Positions 45,182-56,838 are shown, counted from the stretch's first letter. The stretch is DNA of 64,000 bases from Gyromitra esculenta (GCA_038503075.1 JBCAML010000014.1:1116001-1180000), one strand, 5' to 3'. Translations and numbers: made by a program. The notes: generated by a model not told the origin, from the sequence alone.

Positions 45182-46251
45182 TTATAATGCAGTAAACTCT
45201 AGAGCGCAATCGAAGCCGTTCATCAAAGCTTCGAAGTGTGCGGGGGTCGGATCTTCAGCCCAGGTATTGGTAAGGCCATCGAGATCAGGGAACTCAGTTG
45301 CCGTAGGTTGCACCGGTGTCGGAGGTACTTCAATGGAATCAGTGCCATGGTGGATCCTGCGGTTACGAATCCGGATAGGTTTAGCTCCCAGGGCAACACC
45401 AGATCTCTTGCGGCGACGGACGACATCCTCAGGTTTGCGAGGTGTATATTTGTATCCGGGATGCTTGGCACTGTGTTCTTGAGCAGACCTAGACGCCAAA
45501 GTCTTTGATAAGTTAGTCTCCCTTGTCACCCGCCGTAATCATGGTTAGGCTCTTACTTTGTAGTGAGCCCGACTCATAGGATCAAGAGCCTGCCACTTTT
45601 TACCGATAATTCTGGCTGTGAAATATAGTTAGAATCTTTGTTTGAACCACAGCCCTTTACTACTATAAAATACATACAAACATCGTTATTCCCGATACCA
45701 GGATGTTGTTGGCGCACAGTCGCCATCTGGGCGTTGCGGTATATTATAAACCTACCCAAAGCAGTTAGCACCTAAACCAACCCGAGAATAACCGGAATTT
45801 ACGCGTTCATTGGACGAGGAATATGTTCTGCGCCCTTATCCATGTGTGGGCGTTTCCTATCGAGCCACCATTCTTGGGGATCTGTAAATTTACTATGGCT
45901 CTGGATGATCTTGTCTGCACATGATTCGGTGGGATCATGCACAAAGATGAGATCGCCTTGGCCGGTTGTAAGGCATGGATAGCCTGAAAGAATACCCGTT
46001 TTCGAAATAACGGTATAAAGTTGTTGGCTGCTGGTAGCCTTGAGCTCTGCAGCTGCTCCAGGGTTCGGGTTATGGAAAAACTTGACACCAAGTTTGTGCC
46101 CATCCGACGCTATAAAATCGAAGGAAGGGTCAAGGAATTCATGGTAACCTTTTCGTCTGTTAATGACCATCTGCTCATTAATGTATTTAAACCGATTGTT
46201 CAGGGGTTCTATAGCTTCTTGTAGCATTTGGTCCGTGGTGAGAGTGGACAT
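45182..46251 (-). CDS. MAT1-2-1: MAT1-2-1 HMG-box mating-type transcription factor
   Basis: Mating-type regulator of the MAT1-2 idiomorph. Exons 46251-45803, 45751-45678, 45615-45557 and 45502-45182 give 300 aa. The HMG (MATA_HMG) box spans residues ~144-218: IPRPMNAFIIYRNAQMATVR, QQHPGIGNNDVSRIIGKKW, QALDPMSRAHYKTLASR, EHSAKHPGYKYTPRKP, followed by basic RRRKR. The second intron interrupts the Ser codon of DVSRIIG, a conserved intron position in ascomycete MAT1-2-1 genes. The N-terminal 140 residues and the acidic/proline C-terminus are variable, as usual. An in-frame upstream ATG at 46317 lies in a repeated sequence; the ATG at 46251 (MSTLTTDQ) is preferred. Location between APN2/COX13 and SLA2 confirms the call. 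Confidence 0.93.
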
Positions 46252-46291
46252 GTTCACCGTAAGTGAGTTGAGGTTCTCAGGGAGGAGAGAT

Positions 46292-46414
46292 GTATTCGAT
46301 AGTTTGTTATTAACCACTCGAGAAGATCTCAGGAAGGATTAAAGTATTCGATAATTTGTTATTAGCTACTTGAGGGGATTGTAGTATTCGATGGTTTGTT
46401 ATTAACCACTCGAG
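46292..46414 (-). repeat. Three direct repeats upstream of MAT1-2-1
   Basis: Three imperfect 31-bp copies start at 46292, 46344 and 46384, each opening GTATTCGAT then AGTTTGTTATTAACCACTCG or a close variant. They lie 40-165 bp upstream of the preferred MAT1-2-1 start codon, so they are in its promoter or leader. The alternative upstream ATG (46317) is inside the first copy. Confidence 0.85.
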
Positions 46415-47350
46415 GAGATTGATAACGTGAGCTTTAAACCCAATGAGAGAGCTATAGGCACAGTTGTGTTGGTGAGAACAAAAAGATATACGACGAGGCT
46501 TTTGGAGGCAGTAAGACCACTGCAGACACTCCACCGGGGAAAATAATCGTCGATAAAAAGAATGTAGATGGGAAGGAAAAGAAAGAAAGAATGGACGGGC
46601 CGTTGATCGGAGTATTTATGGAATCTCTTAGGATCATTCTATCTTTCCTATTACATGGCGTCCCGGAACATACCCATGTAGTATTCTGTGACCCGAATCA
46701 CAACACCACACATGCAAACCCAGTGGCTGAAATGAGAATGAACAAAGGATTTCTTCGCAGACGTGGTTTCAAAAGCCCGTTCAGAGGAGTAGTCTCTAGC
46801 CGAACCACCCGTGTGTCTTCAACCTCTCCGAGTCATAATACCATATAACCCATGTGCAGTTAAATTAGATCGCCCGATTCTGGCCGTCCTATCAATAAGG
46901 TCAGTTCATGAGCTTACTGTAGAAAAGTTACGAGGAAGTCGGATTAGCCCCAGTGCTAATCAAGTATTGGGTTGAGGTAACGGCAACGAAGCTACCTAAA
47001 GCCTGTTCCCTATACAAACCATTGGTATCGAAGTGTTATTAACCAGTTATTTTTTCAAATGTTACTCCGCACTGTAGTCATGTATATGTGTGTGTATTTA
47101 AGTTTCCTTTTATATCTAGGCTACATGTATCTTGGTTTCGTGGCAGTTTAATTGATCCGTTATCCATGCACACAAAGAATTTGGGTTTCAATCGACGCCT
47201 ACCACCAGATTTATGTGTACGAACCTCACCTACTTAACACAAAACGAAAAATTATTTGTACTGGTTGTAAGTATTAGATGTTTGCAACTTTGATACTGTG
47301 CTACGGGTGTAGGCTCTACCACCCAAGCAAATGAATCATTTAACACATTG

Positions 47351-47575
47351 CTAGGGGCAAGTCTGATGACAGGAAGTGGTACAGGAGCTATCAATCTCTC
47401 TTACCACTCCATAACCCCTCGAGAGGCCTAATAAAAATGGTAAAAAATAGTGAATTCTATATATTAAACATCGAGTAAAATTAGTTAATAAAATTACGAA
47501 ATCCAAGCGAGTTTGAGGCCCCCAATAAAAGAGTTATACTACTACCTATTGTCAGACTTTCTCCAAAGCCCAAGT
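47351..47575 (-). mobile_element. MITE-like element, family A copy 2 (inverted)
   Basis: One end reads AGGGGCAAGTCTGATGACAG, and the opposite end (47543-47570) carries CTATTGTCAGACTTTCTCC. The reverse complement of the interior (CCTCAAACTCGCTTGGATTT, TTTTATTAGGCCTCTCGAGG, TTATGGAGTGG) aligns with copy 1 at 42765-43002. The two copies are in opposite orientation and flank MAT1-2-1. Confidence 0.75.
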
Positions 47576-48839
47576 ACATGTGTCCATCACGAAACATCAC
47601 TCTTGAAATCATTTCCGATAATATAACATCAGACCCTATGGTATGCAGAGAGTTATATGTGAGGAGTTGTGTATAATAAGGCTGCCATTAACCGATTACA
47701 TGTACTCTATGACACCAAGCCCTCCGGTATGCAGAGAACTGAGTATGCATGAGAGGAATTGTGAGTGAGACTAGAGAGGCCGTGATAGAATGTAGGAGGA
47801 CCGTGTTCGTAGAATACCCGAAAATTCGGACTCCTTTTCTCACCCCCTGAGCTAGACATTCAAGGATACATATTATCACATGAGACTTTCACAGAAAATT
47901 AAGTTCCGAAGGATCCCGAACGAAACCGAGACTCAGAGGCATAGATTGAGTCCGAAAAATATAATTTTCTCAACTCGGAGAGATTATGCCACTAGCTCCT
48001 ACGGCGTACAACAAGTGATGGGAGCGAGATTACATGTATGTACGTATAGTTCAGCATGGACGCCAGCGAGTTTCCCTCAACTTGAAAGCGAGCCTACATG
48101 TACATGTAATCGGTCGTTGTTCGGCGGCGTCTTGTGTAGTCGAGGGTTATAAGCTAGCTTCTAGTCTCCCTAAAACCATAGCTGCTCGAAGCCACCTGTA
48201 CTTAGAGTTGCGCCCCCCGAGGATTTTCTAAGCATTTCATATCAGACCATGGAAATGCGAGTGTATTAAAATTTTCTTTCGACGACCCAGGTGTAGGGCA
48301 CTGGCAGCGTGGAGATAAAGCTCAAATTATCCTAACACGATCAAACACAGCAAACGACGCGCTAGAGTCTTTGCTGATTATGCCAAAAAGTTTTGTTTAT
48401 TTACCCTTGGGCGATATAGCAATCCAGCCAATAATGAGAGCTCCACTATGGGCTTTGTTCGCGTCATAACTTCTATCGCATGCGATATTCTTGTTTTCAG
48501 AATCAATGAAACTACATGTATGATTTAAAAAAAGTGAGAGCTCCACTACGTATACATATACGTGTAGCACTTAACCAGCATCCTTAATAACTCCGGAGTC
48601 TGTTTGCAGTCTAAATACTAACCAAGTGAACTATAACACATGAAACGCCGAGCGCTAGAGAAGCCACAAGAGAAATTTATAGTAATATGAGTAGCTACAT
48701 GTATATTGGAATGTATTAGAAAGCTTAAACATAATACCCCAAATAGATCACTTGAGAGATATTGTCAAGTGATATGATATGATCGAGAACTGCGCTTAGC
48801 GTTGGGTACGCACGTAGTACGTGTAAATTGGAAACGTTT

Positions 48840-49065
48840 GGTACCGTACCTGTTATTTCGGGAATAGGAAATTGGCCTGGACTGGGCACTTTTAAACCGG
48901 CACTCCAAAAGGCTCGGGGAAGTGTCAAAAGCGGCTGCTAAGTGTCAGAAATCGCTGCCTAGTCGACAATCCACTTTCCTGATAGAGTAATTCCAGTTAA
49001 AATATTTCAATCTAGCCTAGTCCAGGCCAGTTTCCTATTCCCGAGATAACACAGTATTACAGTAC
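48840..49065. mobile_element. MITE-like element, family C
   Basis: Long imperfect terminal inverted repeats: the left end reads TTATTTCGGGAATAGGAAAT then TGGCCTGGACTGGGC, and the right end AGCCTAGTCCAGGCCAGTTT then CCTATTCCCGAGATAACA is its reverse complement with a few changes (48850-48887 and 49016-49052). The interior has a local repeat AAGTGTCA. The right end runs directly into family B copy 2. Confidence 0.7.
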
Positions 49066-49216
49066 CGGGAAGTGGGGTGTTTTTGGTACCGTATTGTTAG
49101 AAAACGTAGGAATAAGTCGGGATGACCATCGTATTACCTTTGAGAACTCGGTAGCACTACCGGTTTGAGAATGATGTACGAATACCGTACCAAATTCACC
49201 CCCTTCCCGGTGCTGT
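49062..49216. mobile_element. MITE-like element, family B copy 2
   Basis: The terminal repeat GTACCGGGAAGTGGGGTG then TTTTTGGTACCGTATT has its counterpart ATACCGTACCAAATTCACCC then CCTTCCCGGTGCTGTAC at the right end. It aligns with 16676-16810; this copy has about 40 extra bases after the left repeat and lacks a 14-base stretch in the middle. Confidence 0.75.
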
Positions 49217-49956
49217 ACATGTACACGTAGAGACACATTTTAGGTTACATGTAATCCTGAACATGTCGAGCATGTCCCAAAATTTAATTTACTAGGTGTA
49301 CCATCATAGGTGTTTGGCGTCTAGCCTGCCACAAAGTTAACGGGAGCATCTTGAGGCAAGAAATTCAAATACTTGGCAAACCCACGTGGGATAATGGCTG
49401 CATAAAGCTTAATTAGTATACGCATATGGCATTCCAATTGGGCTTCCCCGATAGCGAAGACAAGGCGGGGAACACTGGGCAAGAGATTCTGTGTGAAGCT
49501 CATCTTATCGGGTCGGGAGAATATTACCTAAACTGAGCACGCGTGTTCGCATAGGCTAATCCTCGATAGTTGAGGGCACACATGTACCCAGCAGGGATTC
49601 CAAAACCCCCCACACCTAGTTGGAGTTCTTGAACGACCCACCATGGATGGATTGAACATTAGGAGGGTCGAAAAAAATTCTCCCAAGGACCAGCTGCAGA
49701 TAGTTAAATAGTCACACATCCCGAGGCCTCGGGAACATTTCTCCCCTCTCTTGCGACCATCTGTAAACCTCCTGTTTGTGAGCGCCCTACCTCTATCTCA
49801 CGAATAGCTTTCTTTCGCGTATAAGCAACTCCTCAAGATGGGGATCCCTTCAAAGCCTGCATCACAGGCGCTGATCTACTGCACATATGTGCTCTTCCTG
49901 TAGGGATTCTCGCGTGTGCGCTGATATTGGGGGTCCTTTTTTTTTCACTGACGTTC

Positions 49957-52303
49957 ATGCTACAGTGGCATGGGTCTCGCCCTGGCGTGGAGGTTTCGCA
50001 AGCAGACAAAGATGGATTTTGTTTTTTCGGGTCGGACACAGACAGGTGTGTATTTTTCGTTAATATAGCTTAAAAAGCGCTAGTAATTATACTAATTTCC
50101 TGGTAAATCTAGCAATTCCTTTGGCGCTCAATTTTGTGGCCTCGGGTGAGTTTTGCTCTCGTGGGAGGAGAGCAGACAGCGGCAACGTCAAAGCGTTATA
50201 AAACCCCAAACGAAGAGTAGACGTGAGTCATTGAGGAAGGTTCGTATCGAGCTTTAGAGTTTAAAGCAAGTTCTCTCATCGCTTTAGACTCTGTCTAGAG
50301 GTGAATTACTAGAGATGTTCAGGCTGGCGAGGGATAGATCTTTTGGTGGTCTTTTTGACGGCACATTCTAAGTGGCATGGGCGAGGACCAAGGATCACAA
50401 AGACCATTGAAAGGACTAATCCCTCAACATATTTGAACATCTTTAGCAGGGGAACTGTTTGGCTTCACTACGGGCGCTTGATGGTTTGGTCCCACTACTC
50501 GCAGGATCCAACCCCCTTCTCTAAATGTTGAGAGAGATCCTGCGAGGAGGCCAAACGAAACAGGCTGAGATTGTACCGTTTGCACTCGAACAAGTTAACA
50601 CTTGCGTGGGAAACGTGTTGCCGCTTCTAGGGTCCATAAAGTGCCGAAAATGAGGATCCAAAATCTCCATTTTCGGCACTGTGGCCTCCCTCTCTGTTTT
50701 TTTATTCCTTACTGAACTCAAGGTACTGATTTTAACTAGCTATCGGATCCTCGATCCTTCTTTCTTACCCCGAGATTGCAACTATTGCTGGTATTCAAGG
50801 AGCCATCACTTATGCAGCATGTTCTGCCTTGCCTCTCTTGTGTTTCGCTTACTTAGCTCCGATTATCCGAAAAAAGTCACCAGAAGGATTTATCTTGACT
50901 ATGTGGGTTAATGATCGCTTTGGGATCATTGCGAGTCTGTATCTCAGCTTCTTGACGTGAGTGGATCGATCTTGACATCCTGGGGTGAAATATCTAATTC
51001 CCCTTTCAAAAGTGTTGCTACGATGTTTCTGTACCTGGTTGCAGAATTGTCAGCCCTTCAGCAGGTTCTAGGCTATTTGACTGGACTTGACCCATTGCCA
51101 GTCATGATTGTAGAGGTTGTCGTCACCACGATCTATACTTGTGAGTTCCCGTGGATCAGCCCCCAATTTATCAGAGGAGGGACGGCTAATTAGTCCATAG
51201 CGCTCGGTGGTTTTCGCATCTCTTTCATTACCGACAATATCCAAGGAGCATTGATTGGGGTACTTATCATCATTTGCTCAATCGCTATCGGTACCAACGT
51301 GAGCATCGATAAGAGCAAAATCGGGCCTTCTGGATTGACCCACGACAGTATGCTTGGATATCAGCTAATTTTCATCCTCCTCATTGCCATCATTACCAAC
51401 AACATGTTCCTCTCCGGGTTCTGGATGCGCGCGTTTGCTTCAAAGACCGACAAAGATCTATGGATCGGTGTCTCAATTGCTACCGTCGCAATTTTCGTCA
51501 TCCTCATGCTTGTGTCTTCAACCGGTTTGATTGCTGCTTGGGCTGGCCTTTGGGTTCCTGGTGATTACGGCGGTCTTGCATTCTTCCAGCTAGTTGCGAC
51601 ACTCCCAGCTTGGGTGGTGGGATTTGTCATCGTCATGGTCTGCTGCTTGAGTTGCGCGGTTTTCGACAGTCTTCAGTCCTCCATGGTGTCTACCTTATCG
51701 AACGATCTGTTCCGCAACAAGCTCCCACTCATCTGGGTACGTATTGCTACTGTACTTATAATCATCCCGACTATCGTCGTCGCTCTTAAGAGTCCAAGTA
51801 TCCTCCGGATCTTCCTTATTTCCGATATCTTCTCTGCTGCGGCAATCCCGACACTACTTCTTGGCCTCATCGACCCCCTGTACTTTATCAATGGCTTTGA
51901 TGTAGTTGTCGGTGGTCTGGGCGGTGTGCTGAGTGTCTGGATCTTTGGAACAATCTACTACGGAAACGCCAAAGACGGCGCACAATTGCTGATCTTGGTT
52001 AACGGGTTGTATGCGGATGACTGGAGTGTTTTTGGTAAGCTCAAACCCCTCGACTTCTATATGCATAGACTATTAACTAATTAATGATTAACAGGAACCT
52101 TTGCTGCTGCACCTATTGGTTCTTTTATCTTCCTAGCTCTCAGCGTGGCATTGAGGGTAGTTGGGACTTGGATCTTTTCCAAGTTCACTGGACGCCGGTT
52201 TGGTTGCTTCGATAGACCAGTCCCACCTCCCACGGTGTTTGATAGACAGATCTACGAGACCGATAGCGTTGATGTTGAGAGACCCAGCCTTAAGTCGCCT
52301 TAG
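49957..52303 (+). CDS. Sodium:solute symporter-family (SLC5/urea transporter-like) permease, 5' end uncertain
   Basis: Multipass plasma-membrane symporter. Exons 49957-50047, 50113-50145, 50740-50956, 51013-51140, 51201-52034 and 52095-52303 give 503 aa from the first in-frame ATG. Seen: IPLALNFVASAIGSSILLSY, KKSPEGFILTMWVNDRFGII, TVATMFLYLVAELSALQQVL, TIYTSLGGFRISFITDNIQG, SGFWMRAFASKTDKDLW and VFDSLQSSMVSTLSNDLF, matching fungal SSS transporters of unknown substrate. The frame is open upstream from about 49893 and encodes what looks like the first membrane segment (VGILACALILGVLFFSL), but it meets no ATG; the ATG at 49837 is in another frame and stops at 49897-49899. A missing upstream exon or a frameshift is possible. 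Intron 2 (50146-50739, 594 nt) is about ten times the usual size and contains palindromes. Confidence 0.7.
50640..50680. repeat. Perfect 13-bp palindrome (hairpin) inside transporter intron
   Basis: Arms AGTGCCGAAAATG (50640-50652) and CATTTTCGGCACT (50668-50680) around a 15-nt loop. A second inverted pair (GTTTGG ... CTCGCAGGATC at 50484-50508, and GATCCTGCGAG ... CCAAAC at 50536-50556) lies just before it. Both are in the oversized intron 2 and may be insertion remnants. Confidence 0.7.
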
Positions 52304-53369
52304 GTGACTGCCACCCGAATTGGATATGTGTGGTAGTGGATGTTTATAGCGAGTGGATGAGTAAGGACAATGTTTGTTTGTGTAGTAGGTTTATTGGAAG
52401 ACGAAGTGAGTTGGTTGGTTACTATTGCCCTTGTCTTCGGTTTCGAAGCGTGTATACCAGGGTTAATTAAGCTTTTGTTGCGGATAAATAAACTCGATTT
52501 GAATGAGGGAATTTTAATAATTACGTGATCCCAGCAGCCTTCTCTATAGCTACATGTAGTAACCTAAATATTAACGGTACCAAGTTCTTTAGAATGAGCC
52601 GTTTCCCAACTACCACATTTAGCCGATTTTTTTTTTCTTTTCGCTATGCACTAGTATCCATTGACTTCCCGTTCTATGTCTGTACAGTATCCCTAACTAT
52701 AATTACCGTTTTAGGTAACTACTCAAAGATCTAAAAGAATCTGCATCTCTACATGTAGTTAAGTCTATATGTCACTCGCATATACATATAATGCGTGCAC
52801 CTTGGCATTCAGGCTATCGTAGTAAATCCCAAGCGTAGAGATACATGTATGTAGAAATATCTAATTATCACGCAAGGATGCGTCTTCAGTAATAATAAAC
52901 CTCTAATTAAATGTGAGACATCGTATAGGTTTCTACAGATGTTATATACAGTGAAATTTCACTAGATTCACCAGCTGGATGCTTGTGTTTCGCGACAATG
53001 TGTCTGGTGTTGATGTGCTTACACTCTGTATATCTGATCACGCGCGGTGTATTCCCTAGAACGTTCAGTACCACACTTATTATTTAGAAATGTGGCTCCT
53101 ATTCCGCTGCGACTGCTTATAATGGCTTGCAAAAACCTGCAGAACTTCGATGCCGTTGTGAGAAATTTCACGAATTTCCCTGGTAGTTCTTTTAGCTGCG
53201 TGTACTAGAACAACAATCCAAACCTTGATACTCATTCAGACATCTGCACACTACTATATACCCGTCCATTCGTTATTATAAACAAATCCGTAAAATACAA
53301 TACAGCCGCGCCTCCAATACACCATTTATGCATCCTATAAAATTACAATACGCCTAACCCCCACAATAT
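52304..53369. other. Intergenic, transporter/CENP-T convergent region
   Basis: About 1.07 kb, AT-rich, with three TACATGTA palindromes (about 52549, 52751 and 52843). No gene is seen. Confidence 0.5.
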
Positions 53370-55233
53370 CTAACTCTCCAGACCCTCCTCCTCCACGGAC
53401 TCAAGCGCCTGCTTCAAACGCTTAGTACGCGGCCACTCCCTTTTTACCGCTGGCATCCTAACCTCCTGTAACAGCTCTCTCGGAAGATGTCGCTGTGCGA
53501 GTGAGAATGCAGTTGTCTGTGGGGTGATTTGCCGTTGTCTATATAAAAAGGAGCAATTAGTATACGACGTGATACACCTGCCAGGGTATATTATACCTTT
53601 TTAATAATTGAATGACATCTGCATCTTCGATTGTTTTTCTCCCCGCGTGCCCTGCATAGACTGCTAGGTCGTCGCTAACTTGTTCGAAGAAGGCCTCGCT
53701 AGCGGCGACTATCGCGTTGAGTGTCTCGTTGCTGATTTGGGCGCCGCCGGTGAAGTTCTGCGCCATCTTCTTGATGATGGCGCGCGGAAAGGCTGGAAGT
53801 GGGTGGCCATGGCGGGAGAGTGGGAGGGTCTTCTTAGCGCGTTTGGGGGTGATGAGGGGTTTGGGGTCTGTGTGATGGCGAGCGTGGGCGGAGTTTACTT
53901 CGTCGTCTGCTGTGGTGTGATCGGTTTGTAAATCATAATCTGGGAACATGGGATCTTGGTCTTGCTCGTCTTCTTCGTCTTCTTCGTCTCCTACCTCGTC
54001 TTCTGGTGTGATAGCTTCGTCACCTGTGGGTAGACTTAAAAAATAAGAATCTTCGTCTGGGTCGAGTTCTAGTTCTTCCCTCATTGTAACATCCCCTTCC
54101 TCCTCATCCCCTACAAACTCCATCCTCTCGCTCCCTTCATCCAGCTCGCCGACCCTTAAACTCTCGTCTCCTACCATGACTGATACATCTCCAACCGTTT
54201 CTTCCCCCACATCACTCTCCGCTTCGCCCCCAAGATCCACAAACCGATCACTCAGCCTAATACCGAAACTCGCCCTTCCACCCCACGGCTGCTCGCTGAC
54301 TGCACGTCGCCCAAACTCAATCGATTGATGTGTATGATCAAGATCCTCAAGCGGAACACTGAACCGCGGCTGTACTTCAATATCCTGAAGCGAATCTTCA
54401 TCAAGCTCATTAAGATTCATAGAAAGCCTCGGCGGCGGCGGAAGCTCCCCCGAGTCGGAGTCCGAATCAGTGCCATGGCCCGGATCCGAATAGAAGAGAA
54501 TATCAGATGCACGACGCTCGCGAGAAAGAGACGCCCCCCGGGCAGGGACAGGTGTTGGTTTAGGCGTAGGTTCGAAGGGTACAGTGGTGGGTGCAAGTTC
54601 TGGATATGGCGTCATCAGCTATCACTCACTCACACCCCCAAAATGCCAGAGGCACATACGTCTACTTAGTGCTCGTAATAGATCTCGCGGCGTTTCTCGC
54701 GCAGTTGGGTATCGCCCACTTTTCCTCCTTTCTCGCCCTGGGGTCGCTGCCCTCCGCGTCTCAAACGCACGTGATACATATGGGGACCTTGCTGTTAACT
54801 TTGCCGGCAGTGGGTTGAGTCTGCCAGCACCTGGGGTACGGCGTATAGAGCGGCGATTCGAGAATGCACCGCTGCCACTGATTGTGGGGCGCTGGGGTGT
54901 TGCGGGGGCACGGTTGACAGCCCTAGCAAGGTTCACGAGACTGGCGTGGGGGGTGATTTTGTCGGATTCTTCGGTGGGGAAGACGGAGTTGCGGGGGGTG
55001 ATACGGGGGAGCTCTGGACTGGGGAGCTTCGGACTGGGTGGTTTAGAGATTGCAGTTTTTGGACTGGGGACCTTAGGGCTAGGAAGCTTAGGAGGCTTGG
55101 GGCTTGCGACGGTGTTGGAGGGAGGAATCGGCGGTGAAGATGGGAGCTCGGGGGGGTATTCAGTCGGGAAGTCCATTGGTCTAGAGGATGTTGGTGCATC
55201 CATCCCTGGAGGGGGGGTTCTTCGAAGCCCCAT
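53370..55233 (-). CDS. CENP-T-like kinetochore protein (histone fold)
   Basis: Inner-kinetochore protein that binds centromeric DNA through a C-terminal histone fold and recruits Ndc80 through its N-terminus. Exons 55233-54660, 54599-53597 and 53538-53370 give 581 aa. Seen: a basic Pro/Ser/Thr-rich N-terminus (VASPKPPKLPSPKVPSPKT), RRAATPGRERRKSGR followed by ARETPRDLLRALSRQLAPTT, a long acidic middle (EVGDEEDEEDEQDQDPMFPD), and the histone fold from residue ~455: SRHGHPLPAFPRAIIKKMAQ, ISNETLNAIVAASEAFFEQV, HAGRKTIEDADVIQLLKRQR then QITPQTTAFSLAQRHLPREL. The acceptor CATATCCAG of intron 1 was chosen by frame. It is divergent from CMS1 by 257 bp. The yeast counterpart is Cnn1. Confidence 0.88.
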
Positions 55234-55490
55234 TTTTTGTATTCCAAATAGGTTGCGAGCCGATTGTTGTAGCTGTGGATGTAGCTGTGGTGGTGGTGGT
55301 GGTGGTGATAAGTGGTGATGCTGGATTGCTGAAGTCGCGAAACCGTCGCGCAAACAAAGCCAATGCGACTTTTAGCACGTGATTGCTGTGCATGTTCGCG
55401 TTACCCGGCCCTACGTACTTTCCATCCCACCCAAAGAAAAAAGCTCTCTGAGACACTGCAAGAAGCTGCAAGTTTTACGACAACTTAAAA
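55234..55490. promoter_or_regulatory. Shared divergent promoter region CENP-T/CMS1
   Basis: 257 bp between diverging start codons, including a (GGT)n tract at 55286-55307. Confidence 0.5.
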
Positions 55491-56469
55491 ATGGACGACG
55501 ATTTCGATGGTACGGAAATTCGGGTGGACGACGCTGCGGCTAAAGTAGCTGATGCACAATCAAAACGGAAACGCAAAAGAGAGAAGGAGAAGGCCAATAA
55601 GCAGCAGAACCCACCCAAAAAGGCGAAATCGAGCGAGGACGAGGAGGACGGTGGTGTGAAATTGAAGCCGAGCAAGACGGTTACGCAGAAAGATGACGGA
55701 AGCATTAATGAGGATATCGCAAAGATGGCTCCGAGCATGTTGGCAGATTACGTTGGGCAGAGGTTGAAGCATTGGGAGAGTAAGCTGAGTAGTGTTGAAT
55801 TGGAGGATAAATATATTCCTGGTTAGTCTTAACTTCTTCTGCTGAAGGAATTGCACAGCGTGTAATGAACGGATTGTTAACCATCACTCTGTAGAGAGAG
55901 TATTTCAAGATACAACGTCGTGGGATAAACAACGGATCCTCGCGAACCTTCCAAACTACTTGGAGAAATGCTGCAGGGTGGAAGGCAAGACGAAATTCCG
56001 ACTCGACCGAGCGTCTGAAACAAAAGGCGCACCGCATACCCTTATTATTTCTGCAGCTGCATTGCGTTCATCGCACGTGGCAACTGCTGTGCGAAAGTAC
56101 CAGAGCAAGAACGCAATGGTGGCGAAGCTCTTTGCAAAGCATATTAAATTGCAAGAGTCAATTGAGATGTGTGAGAATAATAGGCTAGGCATCGCAGTTG
56201 GAACTCCAGGAAGAATTTTAGATCTCCTAAAAGAAGGTTACTATTCCTACCACACCTACCATGTTTCGAGGCTATAATTGGACTAACTCGCAGTAGACCA
56301 TCTAAAAGTATCCGATCTACGCTGGATAATCATTGACGCCAGCCACATCGACAAAAAGAGCTTTGGTGTGTTTGATATCAGGGAGACACAGAAGGCGCTT
56401 ATGGATTTCCTGAATCATCCAAAACTTAAGGAGAGGTTTGAGGAGGGAACAAAAATACTGTTTTTCTAA
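55491..56469 (+). CDS. CMS1: CMS1-like small-subunit processome assembly protein
   Basis: Nucleolar protein of the Cms1/C3orf26 family, related to DEAD-box helicases but without their catalytic motifs. Exons 55491-55821, 55895-56236 and 56297-56469 give 281 aa. Seen: an acidic and lysine-rich N-terminus (MDDDFDGTEIRVDDA, KRKRKREKEKANKQQNPPKK), MLADYVGQRLKHWESKLSSV, GAPHTLIISAAALRSSHVAT, RLGIAVGTPGRILDLLKEDH and LKVSDLRWIIIDASHIDKK. The DEAD motif position reads IIDASH, in line with an inactive helicase-like core. The start is the first ATG. Confidence 0.9.
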
Positions 56470-56838
56470 AAGCGTGGTGTTTGGTTTGCTTGATTACTAT
56501 ACAGTATTTGGGAGTTTGAGCTCAATCACGAATACGTAATATCAAAAGTGTTTGAACTAAAAGCCGTTTCGTTCCTAAGCGCTGCACAGTTTACATCTTA
56601 ATTTGCCCTTCGGAGATTTGAGAATTGTGTCAGATTACCCCGGAAATTAGCGTTTCATTTCCCGCCTGTGCATCACAGATATCACTCGATTTTGTTTCAA
56701 ACAAAATCCAAACCCCAAACGGCGCTAAAAGAGATGATGTTACATTTTACTTTTATCCGATCAAGGGGCATAGGTATACTCGAACTGAGCCATAATATAC
56801 ATGTCAATGATAGTTACCCAGCCCTATCCGACCACATC
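56470..56838. other. Intergenic, convergent CMS1/mL45
   Basis: 369 bp. It contains a self-complementary stretch around 56690-56706 (GATTTTGTTTCAAACAAAATC). No gene is seen. Confidence 0.5.

Larger units (their letters stand above)
46252..49836. other. Repeat-rich, gene-free DNA right of MAT1-2-1
   Basis: 3.6 kb. It holds three direct repeats just upstream of MAT1-2-1, a family A element (47351-47575), a family C element (48840-49065), a family B copy (49062-49216) and about ten TACATGTA palindromes. Short frames (46591-46848, 47880-48152, 49321-49503, 49528-49719) show no recognisable protein. Confidence 0.5.

Noticed and set aside
45182..46317. Alpha-box (MAT1-1-1) gene in the same locus (homothallism)
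   Set aside because: I looked for an alpha-box domain on both strands between APN2 and SLA2 and saw none; only the HMG gene is present.
42765..47575. Active mating-type switching through the inverted family A copies
   Set aside because: The copies differ by many substitutions and indels and only one mating-type gene is present, so a switching system is not supported; only an old inversion potential remains.
49321..49719. Two short minus-strand frames left of the transporter as MAT genes
   Set aside because: 60 and 63 codons, no splice continuity, no motif; adjacent to MITE sequence.
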